NCBI RefSeq assembly: GCF_030812335.1
Contig: NZ_JAUSSN010000003.1
Coordinates: forward strand, 372,001-436,000
Length of the DNA stretch: 64,000 nucleotides
Origin: Pseudarthrobacter oxydans
GTDB lineage: Bacteria > Actinomycetota > Actinomycetes > Actinomycetales > Micrococcaceae
Direction: 5' to 3'
Part shown: piece by piece, positions 35,681-45,487 of the stretch
Numbering within the stretch: the stretch's first letter is position 1
How the letters are laid out: each line of letters begins with the position of its first letter
Position numbers and translations under genes: made by a program
The notes under the pieces: generated by a model
The model's database searches: none
Seen by the model: only the letters and a program-made list of their open reading frames with translations
What the model was told of the DNA's origin: nothing

Positions 35681-37759
35681 TCAGGTCCAGCCGGTGGCCG
35701 CGAGCAGTCGCTGTTCGAACATCGGGATCATGCTCTGGACATAAGTCTTGGTCAGATGGTTGTCGTCCTTGTAGACGTACACGTTCCCGACGACGGCCGG
35801 GCAGATCCCGCCGGCGCAGATGAAGTCGCTCAGGTCCATCAGGTGCAGCCGCGGCACCCTCCCCCGGTAGGCGTCCAGCGGGGAGGACCCGGCCAGGGAT
35901 TCCTGCAGCGGCACCCGGCATTTCGGCGCCTCCGGACCGTGCTTCTGGACGCATTCGGGCATGTTCATGCTGAAGCGCGGGTTGTCGCGGATGCCGACGA
36001 CTTCGATGCCGGTATCGGTGAGGGGTTTGATGCCTTCGAGGTACTGCGGCACCTCGGTTTCGAAAGGTGCGTCCTTGTGGGTCAGCGAGGCGACGGTGAA
36101 GACGGCGTCGGGTCGGTGGTCCAGGACGTACTGGGCGCTGGCCTTGTTGAAGGCGTTGCACTCGGCGTCCCGCTCCGGGGAGTCGCCGCCGAAGCGGCAG
36201 TTGCCCTTCAGGAGGGCTACGACTTCCCAGCCGTGGCTGCGGGCAATCGGTCCGAGCGCGGCCATGTACTGCTGGGCGTGGGAGTCGCCGAGCACCACGA
36301 TGCGTTTGGTGACGGTGTCCGGGCGGCTGTTCTGCAGGCATCCCGCGAGTAGCGGATCCCCCGGGACGTTTCCGTCCGTGCACAGTCCGTCGATGTCCGC
36401 CCACTCGTTCTTCATGGCGGCCGGAGCCGGGATGATCTTCGCGTCCGGCGTCGGCTTGCCAGCGTTCTCGGGCGCCAGGGCCGCCGCGCCGGGGGTCAGT
36501 TCCCTCGGCTGTGCCGCGGCCGCGGCCTCGTCTGCCAGCAGCCTGCTCTGCCACACGGACACGGGGCCCGCCAGGAGCGCCCCGCACGCCGCAATCACGA
36601 CGGCGGTGCGCCAGGCCCGGCGCTGGGGCCAGTGCCATTCGCGCAGCGGCTTCTCCACGAACCGGGTGGTCAGCACGGCCAGCACGATCGAGGCGGCAAC
36701 GATCGCCAAGCCCTGGACCAGGTTCGGGGCGGTGACGCCCGTCGCGGCGAGGGCCAGGACCAGCAGCGGCCAGTGCCAGAGGTACAGGGCGTAGGAGTTG
36801 TCCCCGAGCGCCACCAGCGGCTTCCAGGCCAGGAGGCGGTCCACGCCGAAGCGGCTGCCGCTCTGTCCGGCGACGATGATGGCAGCCGCGGCCAGCGTCG
36901 GCCACAGCGCAATGAAGCCGGGGAAGGAGCGGTCCACGGTGAGCAGCAGCCCGCAGGAGAGCATCGCGGCCAGGCCGGCCCAGCCGAGGACCAGCCGCAG
37001 CGCCTTGCCGGGCCTGAGGTGCGGCAGCGCGAGCGCCAGCAGCGAGCCGAGGGCGAACTCCCAGAGCCGGGTGCGGGTGTCGAAGTAGGCGTAGGACTGG
37101 TTCGTAACTGTCTGCTCGATCGAAAACACCAGCGACACCACGAAGATCGCACCGAACGCCGCGGCCAGGAGCGCGGGATAGCTCACCCGGTCCCCCAGCG
37201 GGGTCCGGCGCAGGAACCGCAGCAGCAGGGCCGCCCCGGCGAACACGAGCGGCCAGAGCAGGAACACCTGGCCCTGGATGGACAGTGACCAGAAGTGCTG
37301 CAGCGGGCTGGCCCCGGCGTGGTCCTGCGCGTAGTAGTCGACGGCGGTGTCCGCGAGCAGCCAGTTCTGCCGGTACAGCAGCGAGGCCCAGGCCTGGTCG
37401 AGGACGTCCGGCCAGCGGCTCTGGGGCAGGACGACGCGGGTGCCGGCCAGCACGCCGAGGATGACCACCACGACGGCGGGCAACAGCCGCTTGAGCAGGT
37501 GGAGCCAGTGGCTCAGGAGCCGCAGGGGCTTGCCGGCCTCGACCTTGCGGGCAAAGCTGAGCGTCATCAGGAACGCCGAAATCAGCAGGAAAATGTCGAC
37601 CCCGCCGGAGACCCGCCCGAGCCACACGTGGTAGGTGACCACCATGAGGACCGCGAGGGCACGCAGGCCCTGGACTTCGGGGCGGTAGCCCGATTTGGCG
37701 CGCGGCTGCGAACCCGCCTCCGCTGCCGGCAGGCTGGCCGTGGTTCGCTCAATCGACAC
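35681..37759 (-). CDS. acyltransferase-3/SGNH fusion (OafA type) O-acyltransferase
   Basis: 692 residues. The N-terminal membrane part (about ten segments, to residue 400) begins VTYHVWLGRVSGGVDIFLLISAFL, with the acceptor His and the GG-VD-F motif of acyltransferase-3. The C-terminal extracytoplasmic SGNH hydrolase domain has VVLGDSHAQQYM (the Ser block) and the terminal Asp-x-x-His in YKDDNHLTKTY. Such proteins O-acylate cell-wall or exported polysaccharides. It is monocistronic, transcribed toward guaB, with about 180 bp of plain sequence between them. Confidence 0.9.
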   Translation of the reverse strand: MSIERTTASLPAAEAGSQPRAKSGYRPEVQGLRALAVLMVVTYHVWLGRVSGGVDIFLLISAFLMTLSFARKVEAGKPLRLLSHWLHLLKRLLPAVVVVILGVLAGTRVVLPQSRWPDVLDQAWASLLYRQNWLLADTAVDYYAQDHAGASPLQHFWSLSIQGQVFLLWPLVFAGAALLLRFLRRTPLGDRVSYPALLAAAFGAIFVVSLVFSIEQTVTNQSYAYFDTRTRLWEFALGSLLALALPHLRPGKALRLVLGWAGLAAMLSCGLLLTVDRSFPGFIALWPTLAAAAIIVAGQSGSRFGVDRLLAWKPLVALGDNSYALYLWHWPLLVLALAATGVTAPNLVQGLAIVAASIVLAVLTTRFVEKPLREWHWPQRRAWRTAVVIAACGALLAGPVSVWQSRLLADEAAAAAQPRELTPGAAALAPENAGKPTPDAKIIPAPAAMKNEWADIDGLCTDGNVPGDPLLAGCLQNSRPDTVTKRIVVLGDSHAQQYMAALGPIARSHGWEVVALLKGNCRFGGDSPERDAECNAFNKASAQYVLDHRPDAVFTVASLTHKDAPFETEVPQYLEGIKPLTDTGIEVVGIRDNPRFSMNMPECVQKHGPEAPKCRVPLQESLAGSSPLDAYRGRVPRLHLMDLSDFICAGGICPAVVGNVYVYKDDNHLTKTYVQSMIPMFEQRLLAATGWT

Positions 37760-37906
37760 TCGGGACCCTCCAGACCGGTTTCCAAAGCATCAATGCTACC
37801 GAGTCGCAATTTCGCTGGCCAATCACGGCGGCGCGTGCAGCCGCCCGGTCGCCGGTCCCGGACCGTCCCGGAGGCTACCCTGTAACGAGCCAGAGGAGGC
37901 CGCATC

Positions 37907-38875
37907 ATGATCGCACAGCTGCGCATCTGTGTTCCGGAACAGTTGTCCGACGCCGTGATGGACTGCTCCACCGGAGAGGTCGGCGTCGCCGAAGTCTCCC
38001 GCCAGCCGGGGGCGTCCGTCCTTCCGCCGGGGGACGTCATCCATGTCCTGCTGGCGCGGGAGTCCGTGGAGCGGCTGGTGGAGAAACTCCATGTCCTGAA
38101 GGTCCAGGAACAGGGCTCGATCTCGGTCATCATGCCGGAGGTGGTGCTCTCGGACCGGGCGGACAAGGCCACGCAGGACGCGCCCGGCGAAGGCGCGGAC
38201 GCCGTGATCTGGGACGAGGTGTCCCGGCAGACGGGCGAAGACTCGCGGCTCACCTGGAGCTTCCTGGCCTTCCTTATTTTGGCGACCCAGCTGGTGGGCA
38301 TCGGCATCGTCACGGACTCGACCATCCTGATCGTCGGCGCGATGGCGGTCGGTCCCGAGTTCGGCCCGCTGGCGGCCCTGGCCGTGGCGATTGTGCAGCG
38401 GCAATGGAAGCTGGGCCGGAGTGCCGCGCTGGCCCTGGGCGTCGGCTTCCCCGTCGCGATGCTGGCCGCGGCCTTCACGGCGTGGCTCTCCGTGCCCCTG
38501 GGCCTTTTCCCCGCCGACGTCCTGGACCGCGGCTCCGCCGCCGAATTCATCTACCACCCGGGGCCGTATTCGCTGATTGTCGCCGTGCTGGCCGGCATCG
38601 CCGGGATGCTGTCCGTGATCAGCGGGCGCTCCGCGGCGCTGACCGGCGTCTTCATCTCCGTGACCACGGTGCCTGCGGCCGGATTCGTGGCCGTGGCGCT
38701 GGTGCTGGGCGAGTTTGAGAAGGCGGCAGGTTCCGCCCTGCAGCTGGCGCTGAACCTGGTGGGCATCGTGGCGGCGGCCGTTGCGGTCCTCCTCTTCTAC
38801 CGCCTCATCACCAAACGGTTGCCCGAAGAGACTGCTCTTCGGCTCAGGCGGCAGCTGCGACGGAGCCGCGGCTGA
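37907..38875 (+). CDS. DUF389 membrane protein
   Basis: 322 residues. A cytoplasmic alpha/beta domain (1-125) precedes five to six membrane segments that include the DUF389 signature STILIVGAMAVGPEFGPLAALA (G-A-M-x-x-x-P). The family's function is unestablished, though some members respond to osmotic stress. GGAGG precedes the ATG. It is divergent from the acyltransferase gene and nearly touches the ligB stop at 38882. Confidence 0.9.
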   Translation: MIAQLRICVPEQLSDAVMDCSTGEVGVAEVSRQPGASVLPPGDVIHVLLARESVERLVEKLHVLKVQEQGSISVIMPEVVLSDRADKATQDAPGEGADAVIWDEVSRQTGEDSRLTWSFLAFLILATQLVGIGIVTDSTILIVGAMAVGPEFGPLAALAVAIVQRQWKLGRSAALALGVGFPVAMLAAAFTAWLSVPLGLFPADVLDRGSAAEFIYHPGPYSLIVAVLAGIAGMLSVISGRSAALTGVFISVTTVPAAGFVAVALVLGEFEKAAGSALQLALNLVGIVAAAVAVLLFYRLITKRLPEETALRLRRQLRRSRG

Positions 38876-38881
38876 CGGCGG

Positions 38882-40405
38882 CTAGGAGCGCAGCAGCCCG
38901 CGCAGTGTCTGTATGGTGTCGACCTCCGCCGCCGTCTTGTCGTCGCGGTAGCGCTTGACCCGTGCGAACCGCAGCGCGACTCCGCCCGGGTAGCGCGGGG
39001 AAAGCTGCACACCGTCGATCGCGATCTCAACGACGACGGCTGGTTCCACCCAGACGGTGCCCGCGGTGCGCCGCACCTCGAGTTCCTGGAATCTTTCGGT
39101 CTGCCAGCGCAGCAGGGCGTCGGTGAGGCCTTTGAAGGTCTTCCCCACCATCACGTAGCCGCCGGGTTCGCCGAACTCCCCGGCCGGGTCGAGGGCTCCG
39201 AGGTGCAGGTTCGACAGCAGTCCGGTACGCCGCCCGGACCCCCACTCGCAGGCGAGCACCACCAAATCGTAGGTAAGCACCGGCTTCACCTTGATCCAGT
39301 TGGAACCGCGCCGGCCGGCCGCGTAGGCCGATCCGACCGCCTTCACAACCACACCCTCATGGCCTGAGGCGAGCGCATCGCGGGACACTCTCTCAGCGAC
39401 GGCCGCGTCCGCCGTGATCTCCCCGGGGATCCGGTGCTCAGGGGCGATGCGTTCGAGCACCTCGATGCGCACTGACAGCGGCTCGTCAAGCAGGTCGCGC
39501 CCGTCGATGTGGAGAACGTCGAAGAACCACGGATGCAGCACGGTGGCGCGCGCCGCGTCGGCCCCGAACCGCGCCATGGTCTCCTGGAACGGTCGCGGGC
39601 CGCCGTCCTCGTCGAGGGCGAGGGTCTCGCCGTCGAGGATCACATCGCGCACCGGCAGTCGGCGGACGAATTCCACCACCTCGGGCAGCCGGTGGGTCAC
39701 CTCGGCCAGGGTGCGGGTATAGATGCGGACCTCGTCGCCCGCGCGATGCACCTGGATGCGCGCTCCGTCGAGCTTGTATTCCACCGAAGCCTTCCCCGTG
39801 ACCTCCAGCGCCGCGCTGGGGCTGGCCGCGGTTGCGGCGAGCATGGGGTGCACGGGACGGCCGACTACGAGGCCAACGGCGTCAAGCTGGTCCGCCGTGC
39901 CCTTGAGGGCCAGCAGGGCGGTCTCGCCTAGATCGCCGGAGAGCATGGCCGCACGGCGTACGGCGTCGACAGGCCGGCCGGAGGCGCGGGCAATGGCATC
40001 CGTCAGCACCCCCTCAAGGGCACCGGTTCGCAGTTCACCGAGCAGCACGCCGGCGATGAAGGCCTGCTCGCGCTCGGTGGCGGCGGCGGTCAGCAACCGG
40101 AGGGTGGCGGCGCGCTCCGACGCCGATCCGGCGCCGCCCATGACGAGCAGCCGCCCCAGCGCAGCATCGACGTCGGCGACGGTAAGACTTGGCTCGGCAG
40201 CCGGCTCCCCCATGGCCGCTGTCATACCGCGCCAACCGACCCCGACCCGGCCCTGCCGCGGCCTGGCGATGAGCAGGCCGACGGCCGTCGCGATGTCCCC
40301 GGGCTCCATCCGGCGCAGCAGGTCGGCCAGCGCTGCGACTTTCTCCAGCCGGGAGCGGGTCGAGGCCACGGCATCACTGGTTATCACGAGCTCGTCCAGC
40401 AGCAT
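38882..40405 (-). CDS. ATP-dependent DNA ligase
   Basis: 507 residues, the length of stand-alone actinobacterial LigB-type enzymes. The N-terminal helical DNA-binding domain (1-180) is followed by the adenylation motif EYKLDGARIQ with the lysine nucleophile K211, then VILDGETLALDEDG (motif III), EGVVVKAVGSAY (motif IV) and NWIKVKP (motif V). The OB-fold ends the chain. It seals nicks using ATP in repair, alongside the essential NAD-dependent LigA, which lies elsewhere. The ATG at 40405 lacks a ribosome site. Confidence 0.93.
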   Translation of the reverse strand: MLLDELVITSDAVASTRSRLEKVAALADLLRRMEPGDIATAVGLLIARPRQGRVGVGWRGMTAAMGEPAAEPSLTVADVDAALGRLLVMGGAGSASERAATLRLLTAAATEREQAFIAGVLLGELRTGALEGVLTDAIARASGRPVDAVRRAAMLSGDLGETALLALKGTADQLDAVGLVVGRPVHPMLAATAASPSAALEVTGKASVEYKLDGARIQVHRAGDEVRIYTRTLAEVTHRLPEVVEFVRRLPVRDVILDGETLALDEDGGPRPFQETMARFGADAARATVLHPWFFDVLHIDGRDLLDEPLSVRIEVLERIAPEHRIPGEITADAAVAERVSRDALASGHEGVVVKAVGSAYAAGRRGSNWIKVKPVLTYDLVVLACEWGSGRRTGLLSNLHLGALDPAGEFGEPGGYVMVGKTFKGLTDALLRWQTERFQELEVRRTAGTVWVEPAVVVEIAIDGVQLSPRYPGGVALRFARVKRYRDDKTAAEVDTIQTLRGLLRS

Positions 40406-40487
40406 GGCACCAGTCTGCCACGCCCGCCGACGCCGGCCAGTCCGATTGGGCGGGAACCATTCGGGCCACCGGGGGCATCATGGACAC

Positions 40488-40520
40488 AAAAAACCGGTCC
40501 AGCGGACGCTGGACCGGTTT
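40488..40520 (-). terminator. rho-independent terminator of groEL
   Basis: The perfect 13-bp stem AAACCGGTCCAGC (40491-40503) pairs with 40508-40520 around a 4-nt loop. On the minus strand T residues continue past the stem (TTTTTT in total). It lies 32 bp after the groEL stop. Confidence 0.88.
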
Positions 40521-40552
40521 CCTGTTCACAGGTTCACTGTGTGGGCTGCAGC

Positions 40553-42175
<1,623 letters not shown>

Positions 42176-42240
42176 TCAAAGACAGAACCCCGCGCAACTG
42201 ACCCGTCAAAGGAGGATCGGCGGCGCGGGGTCCAAGAGAG

Positions 42241-42537
42241 TTACTTTACGACGATCGCCAGAACGTCGCGGGCGGACAGCACGAGGTACTCGGTGCCGCC
42301 GGTCTTGACTTCAGTTCCGCCGTACTTGGAGTAGATAACAACGTCGCCGATGGTGACGTCGATCGGAACGCGGTTGCCGTTGTCGTCAAAGCGGCCGGGG
42401 CCTACTGCGACAACTTCGCCTTCCTGCGGCTTTTCCTGCGCGGAGTCCGGGATGACCAGGCCGGAAGCCGTGGTCTGCTCGGCTTCGAGCGGGCGGACAA
42501 CAATACGATCCTCAAGAGGCTTAATAGAGACCGACAA
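42241..42537 (-). CDS. groES: 10-kDa co-chaperonin GroES
   Basis: 98 residues. It starts [45 protein letters not shown], the standard GroES beginning with its mobile loop. The later [14 protein letters not shown] completes the beta barrel. It caps GroEL. A GGAGAG-type ribosome site precedes the start. The two CIRCE elements and the promoter lie 110-180 bp upstream. Confidence 0.97.
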   Translation of the reverse strand: MSVSIKPLEDRIVVRPLEAEQTTASGLVIPDSAQEKPQEGEVVAVGPGRFDDNGNRVPIDVTIGDVVIYSKYGGTEVKTGGTEYLVLSARDVLAIVVK

Positions 42538-42645
42538 TGACCTCTCCTTTTCGTCAGCAAATTCGTGGACTTTAAAGCTGTGGTGCCAAGGCGTACAGAC
42601 CGTCGTCGCGGTGCCGGCAGCAGCCTGGCTGTAAAGCTTCAGGTA

Positions 42646-42672
42646 TTAGCACCCTCCTAGGGAGAGTGCTAA
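42646..42672. promoter_or_regulatory. CIRCE 1 of groESL (HrcA operator)
   Basis: TTAGCACCC, 9 nt, GAGTGCTAA: 17 of 18 consensus arm positions, located just downstream of the probable transcription start. Confidence 0.92.
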
Positions 42673-42677
42673 TGACG

Positions 42678-42707
42678 ACTCTATGTAAGTAGTTAGCACT
42701 CGGTCAA
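42678..42707 (-). promoter_or_regulatory. groESL promoter
   Basis: Reading the minus strand, TTGACC (42702-42707), an 18-nt spacer, then TAGAGT (42678-42683). The promoter sits between the two CIRCE elements, and its -35 lies inside CIRCE 2. Confidence 0.65.
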
Positions 42708-42719
42708 GGCGAGTGCCAG
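42693..42719. promoter_or_regulatory. CIRCE 2 of groESL (HrcA operator)
   Basis: TTAGCACTC, 9 nt, GAGTGCCAG: a perfect left arm and a right arm with two mismatches. It overlaps the -35 hexamer. Confidence 0.85.
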
Positions 42720-42778
42720 AAATTCGTTCCGGGTGAACGCTGGGCCTGCGCCGATGCCGCCGTCGGACTAACGCGTGA

Positions 42779-43210
42779 CTACCGTCCGCCGAGGTCCTCG
42801 AAGTCGACATCCTCGCCGTTGTCGCCGTCGTCGGAGCCGGCCTCGTCCCGGTGCCGGTACAGCACCAGGCCCCCGGCCGCGGCCAGGGCAACGCCCAGGG
42901 CCAGGAACACGATGCCGCCGGCACGGGCCCCGGCATAGTTCTCGCGGATGGCCTTTGCCTGGTCGGTGGCGTCCTGGACGTCCTGGCCGCCGACGGAATA
43001 GACGGTGGCGTTGAAGGAGTCCAGGAAGAAGATGATGACCAGGAGGGCCACACAGACGACAGCGATGATGCCGCCGGCGATCAGCGCCGGACGGGCGTAA
43101 CGGGCGAGTCCCTGGCGGGCGGGACGGCCGCCGTCGGCGTCCTGCCGGGCGGCGCCGTCCTCCTCGTAGTACGCGTCCGTGCCGCTGTTTGCCGTGCCGC
43201 TGTCTTCCAT
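42779..43210 (-). CDS. small two-TM membrane protein of unknown function
   Basis: 143 residues. An acidic N-terminus (DAYYEEDGAARQDADGG), a membrane segment (about 43-65), an extracytoplasmic loop (FNATVYSVGGQDVQDATDQAK), a second segment (about 98-116) and a very acidic tail (GSDDGDNGEDVDFEDLGGR). No family is recognised. TAAGGT lies 7 nt before the ATG. It is divergent from the THUMP-like methyltransferase, with 56 bp between their starts. Confidence 0.7.
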   Translation of the reverse strand: MEDSGTANSGTDAYYEEDGAARQDADGGRPARQGLARYARPALIAGGIIAVVCVALLVIIFFLDSFNATVYSVGGQDVQDATDQAKAIRENYAGARAGGIVFLALGVALAAAGGLVLYRHRDEAGSDDGDNGEDVDFEDLGGR

Positions 43211-43217
43211 GCCGTCA

Positions 43218-43223
43218 ACCTTA
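43218..43223 (-). promoter_or_regulatory. leaderless-type -10 (TAAGGT) for the 42779-43210 gene
   Basis: TAAGGT, 7 nt, then the ATG at 43210. Confidence 0.4.
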
Positions 43224-43253
43224 TCGGGCGCACGGCTCCGCCCCGCGCTGAAC

Positions 43254-43259
43254 TAGGCT
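43254..43259 (+). promoter_or_regulatory. leaderless-type -10 (TAGGCT) for the THUMP-like methyltransferase
   Basis: TAGGCT, 7 nt, then the ATG at 43267. Confidence 0.45.
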
Positions 43260-43266
43260 TGATCCC

Positions 43267-44511
43267 ATGGCTGACGCACCGCAGGACCAAATCGCCCCGC
43301 TGCTGAACCCCGAGGGCTGGGAGCTGCTGGCGTCGCTGGGCCCCTACAAGGAGGACGAGGCGTTCCGTCTCAACGCCTCGCTCCGGAAGGCCGGCCACTC
43401 CCCCGAACTCGTTTCCGCCGTCCTCACCCAGTCGCGGCTGCGGACCAAGGCCGAGGCCAAATTCGGCGAGTTCGCCCGGCAGATGATTTTCACCCAGGCG
43501 GGCCTGGAGCAGGCCACCCGGCTCACCGTGGCGGCCCGGCATGCTCAGCGCTTCGCGGAAGCCGGCGTGCAGCATGTGGCGGACCTCGGCTGCGGCCTCG
43601 GCGGTGACGCCATGGCGCTCGCCTCGCTGGACATCCAGGTCACGGCGGTGGAGAAGGATGAGACGACGGCGGCCTGCGCCACGATGAACCTGATCCCGTT
43701 CCGGAACGCCACGGTGGTCCATTCCGACGCGACGACAGTGGCTCTCGACGGGATGGACGGTGTGTGGCTGGACCCGGCGCGCCGGACCACCTCCACCTCG
43801 GGCACGAAGCGGCTCTGGGATCCGGAGGACTTTTCCCCGCCGCTGTCCTTCGTCGAGTCCCTGGCCGGCGCCGGCCTGGCCGTGGGTGTGAAGATGGGCC
43901 CGGGCATGCCGCACGACTCGGTGCCCAGGAACTGCGAGGCCCAGTGGGTGTCGGTGGGCGGAGACGTCACCGAAGTGGCGCTGTGGTTCAACGCCGTCCG
44001 GCGACCCGGGATCCGGCGGGCTGCCCTGCTCCTCGGTCCCGCGGGCGCGGCGGAGCTCACCAGCGCCGAGGACTTCGACGGCGGCCCGGCCGCCCCGGTG
44101 GGGCCGGTCGAGGGCTACCTCTACGAGCCTGACGGCGCCGTCATCCGCGCGGGGCTCGTGGCCGACGTCGCGCTCCTGCTGGGCGGGCACCTCGTGGACG
44201 AGCACATCGCCTACATCTGCGCCCCGGAACTGCGGGACACCCCCTTTGCCCGGCCCTACAAGGTGCTGGAGGTGATGCCGTACAACGTCAAGGCGCTCAA
44301 GGCCTGGGTCAGGGACCAGGGCATCGGAGTCCTGGACATCAAGAAGCGCGGCACCTCGGTCACCCCGGAGGAGCTGCGCAAACAGCTCCTCCCCGGAGGG
44401 AAAACTGCAGGGAAAACTGCGGGCAGCAAGAACAAGGGCAAAAAGACAGCCACCCTGGTCCTCACCCGGATCGGGGACGAGCGGGTGGCCATCTCGGTGG
44501 AGCCGGTCTAG
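43267..44511 (+). CDS. THUMP-like class I SAM-dependent methyltransferase
   Basis: 414 residues. HVADLGCGLGGDAMALASL is SAM motif I (about 105-123), TAVEKDETTAA is motif II, and DGVWLDPARRTTS (D-P-A-R) replaces the common N-P-P-Y loop, as in the THUMP_like actinobacterial family. The C-terminal part ends with a Lys-rich loop (GGKTAGKTAGSKNKGKK) and a THUMP-like beta unit (TLVLTRIGDERVAISVEPV). The substrate is presumably RNA. Monocistronic. Confidence 0.85.
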   Translation: MADAPQDQIAPLLNPEGWELLASLGPYKEDEAFRLNASLRKAGHSPELVSAVLTQSRLRTKAEAKFGEFARQMIFTQAGLEQATRLTVAARHAQRFAEAGVQHVADLGCGLGGDAMALASLDIQVTAVEKDETTAACATMNLIPFRNATVVHSDATTVALDGMDGVWLDPARRTTSTSGTKRLWDPEDFSPPLSFVESLAGAGLAVGVKMGPGMPHDSVPRNCEAQWVSVGGDVTEVALWFNAVRRPGIRRAALLLGPAGAAELTSAEDFDGGPAAPVGPVEGYLYEPDGAVIRAGLVADVALLLGGHLVDEHIAYICAPELRDTPFARPYKVLEVMPYNVKALKAWVRDQGIGVLDIKKRGTSVTPEELRKQLLPGGKTAGKTAGSKNKGKKTATLVLTRIGDERVAISVEPV

Positions 44512-44552
44512 TTTCGGGCCGCTGTCCGGGCAGCCGGAACGCCGGTCGGCCG

Positions 44553-44590
44553 GTTCCCGGATTCGCGGATTCCCGGATTCCCGGATTCCC
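44553..44590. repeat. 8-bp tandem repeat between convergent genes
   Basis: About 4.7 units of ATTCCCGG (one unit varies as ATTCGCGG, and the first begins with G). It lies between the stops of the THUMP-like methyltransferase and the AroE-family gene. A slippage-type microsatellite with no visible function. Confidence 0.7.
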
Positions 44591-44596
44591 TGGAGG

Positions 44597-45415
44597 CTAC
44601 TGGGCCCGCATGAAGTCCTCGGCGGCCCGGACCTGCTCGTCGCTGGGCCGGATCCCCGTGTACAGCACAAACTGCTCCAGCGCCTGGATGGTCGCCACCT
44701 CCGCACCGGTGATCACGGTCTTCCCGGCGGCGCGGGCGGCCTTGATCAGCGGCGTCTCGGCCGGCAGCGCGACGACGTCGAACACCACCTTCGCGGCGTC
44801 CACGGCCTCCTGCGGGAAGGACAGGGCTTCGGCGTCGGGGCCCCCTGCCATCCCGATGGGGGTCACGTTGATGATCATGTCGGCCGTCAGGGCATCGACG
44901 TCGGCGCGCCAGGCGAAGCCGTAGAGCCCGGCGAGCGCCCGTCCCGCCTCCTCGTTGCGCGCGATCACGGTGACATCCCGGAAGCCGGCGTCGCGCAGGG
45001 CCGCGGCGGTGGCCTTCGCCATGCCGCCGGCGCCCCGGAGCAGCACCGAGTACGCCGCGGGCACGGCGTTGCGCTGCAGCAGCTGCTCGATGGCCGTGTA
45101 GTCGGTGTTGTAGGCGGTGAGGGTACCGCCGTCGTTGACGATCGTGTTGACCGAGTCGATGGCTTTCGCGGACGGGTCCATCACATCCACGAGCGCGATG
45201 ACGTCCTCCTTGTACGGCATCGACACGGCGCAGCCGCGGATCCCGAGGCCGCGGACGCCGGCGATCGCCTGGCCGAGGTCCGTGGGGGCGAAGGCCTTAT
45301 AGATCCAGTTCAGGCCAAGCTGGTCATACAGGTGGTTGTGGAAGCGCGTCCCGTTGTTGCTCGGCCGGGCCGAGAGCGAGATGCAGAGGGTCATGTCTTT
45401 ATTCAGGATGGGCAC
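44597..45415 (-). CDS. shikimate/quinate dehydrogenase family protein (AroE-like)
   Basis: 272 residues. The substrate-binding half contains ISLSARPSNNGTRFHN (S-x-S and HN kept), VSMPYKEDV with the catalytic Lys, SVNTIV and AYNTDY with the catalytic Asp. The NADP half has LLRGAGGMAKATAAALRDAG. The expanded S-x-S loop differs from classic AroE, so it may act on quinate or a related compound rather than in the aromatic pathway itself. Convergent with the upstream methyltransferase gene. Confidence 0.85.
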   Translation of the reverse strand: MPILNKDMTLCISLSARPSNNGTRFHNHLYDQLGLNWIYKAFAPTDLGQAIAGVRGLGIRGCAVSMPYKEDVIALVDVMDPSAKAIDSVNTIVNDGGTLTAYNTDYTAIEQLLQRNAVPAAYSVLLRGAGGMAKATAAALRDAGFRDVTVIARNEEAGRALAGLYGFAWRADVDALTADMIINVTPIGMAGGPDAEALSFPQEAVDAAKVVFDVVALPAETPLIKAARAAGKTVITGAEVATIQALEQFVLYTGIRPSDEQVRAAEDFMRAQ

Positions 45416-45487
45416 CCCTCCATTAAACGACAGGCCGGGCCCGGCCTGTCGCGCTCCCGGCGCCGGCCGGCCCGCGCCGGCCGGTTC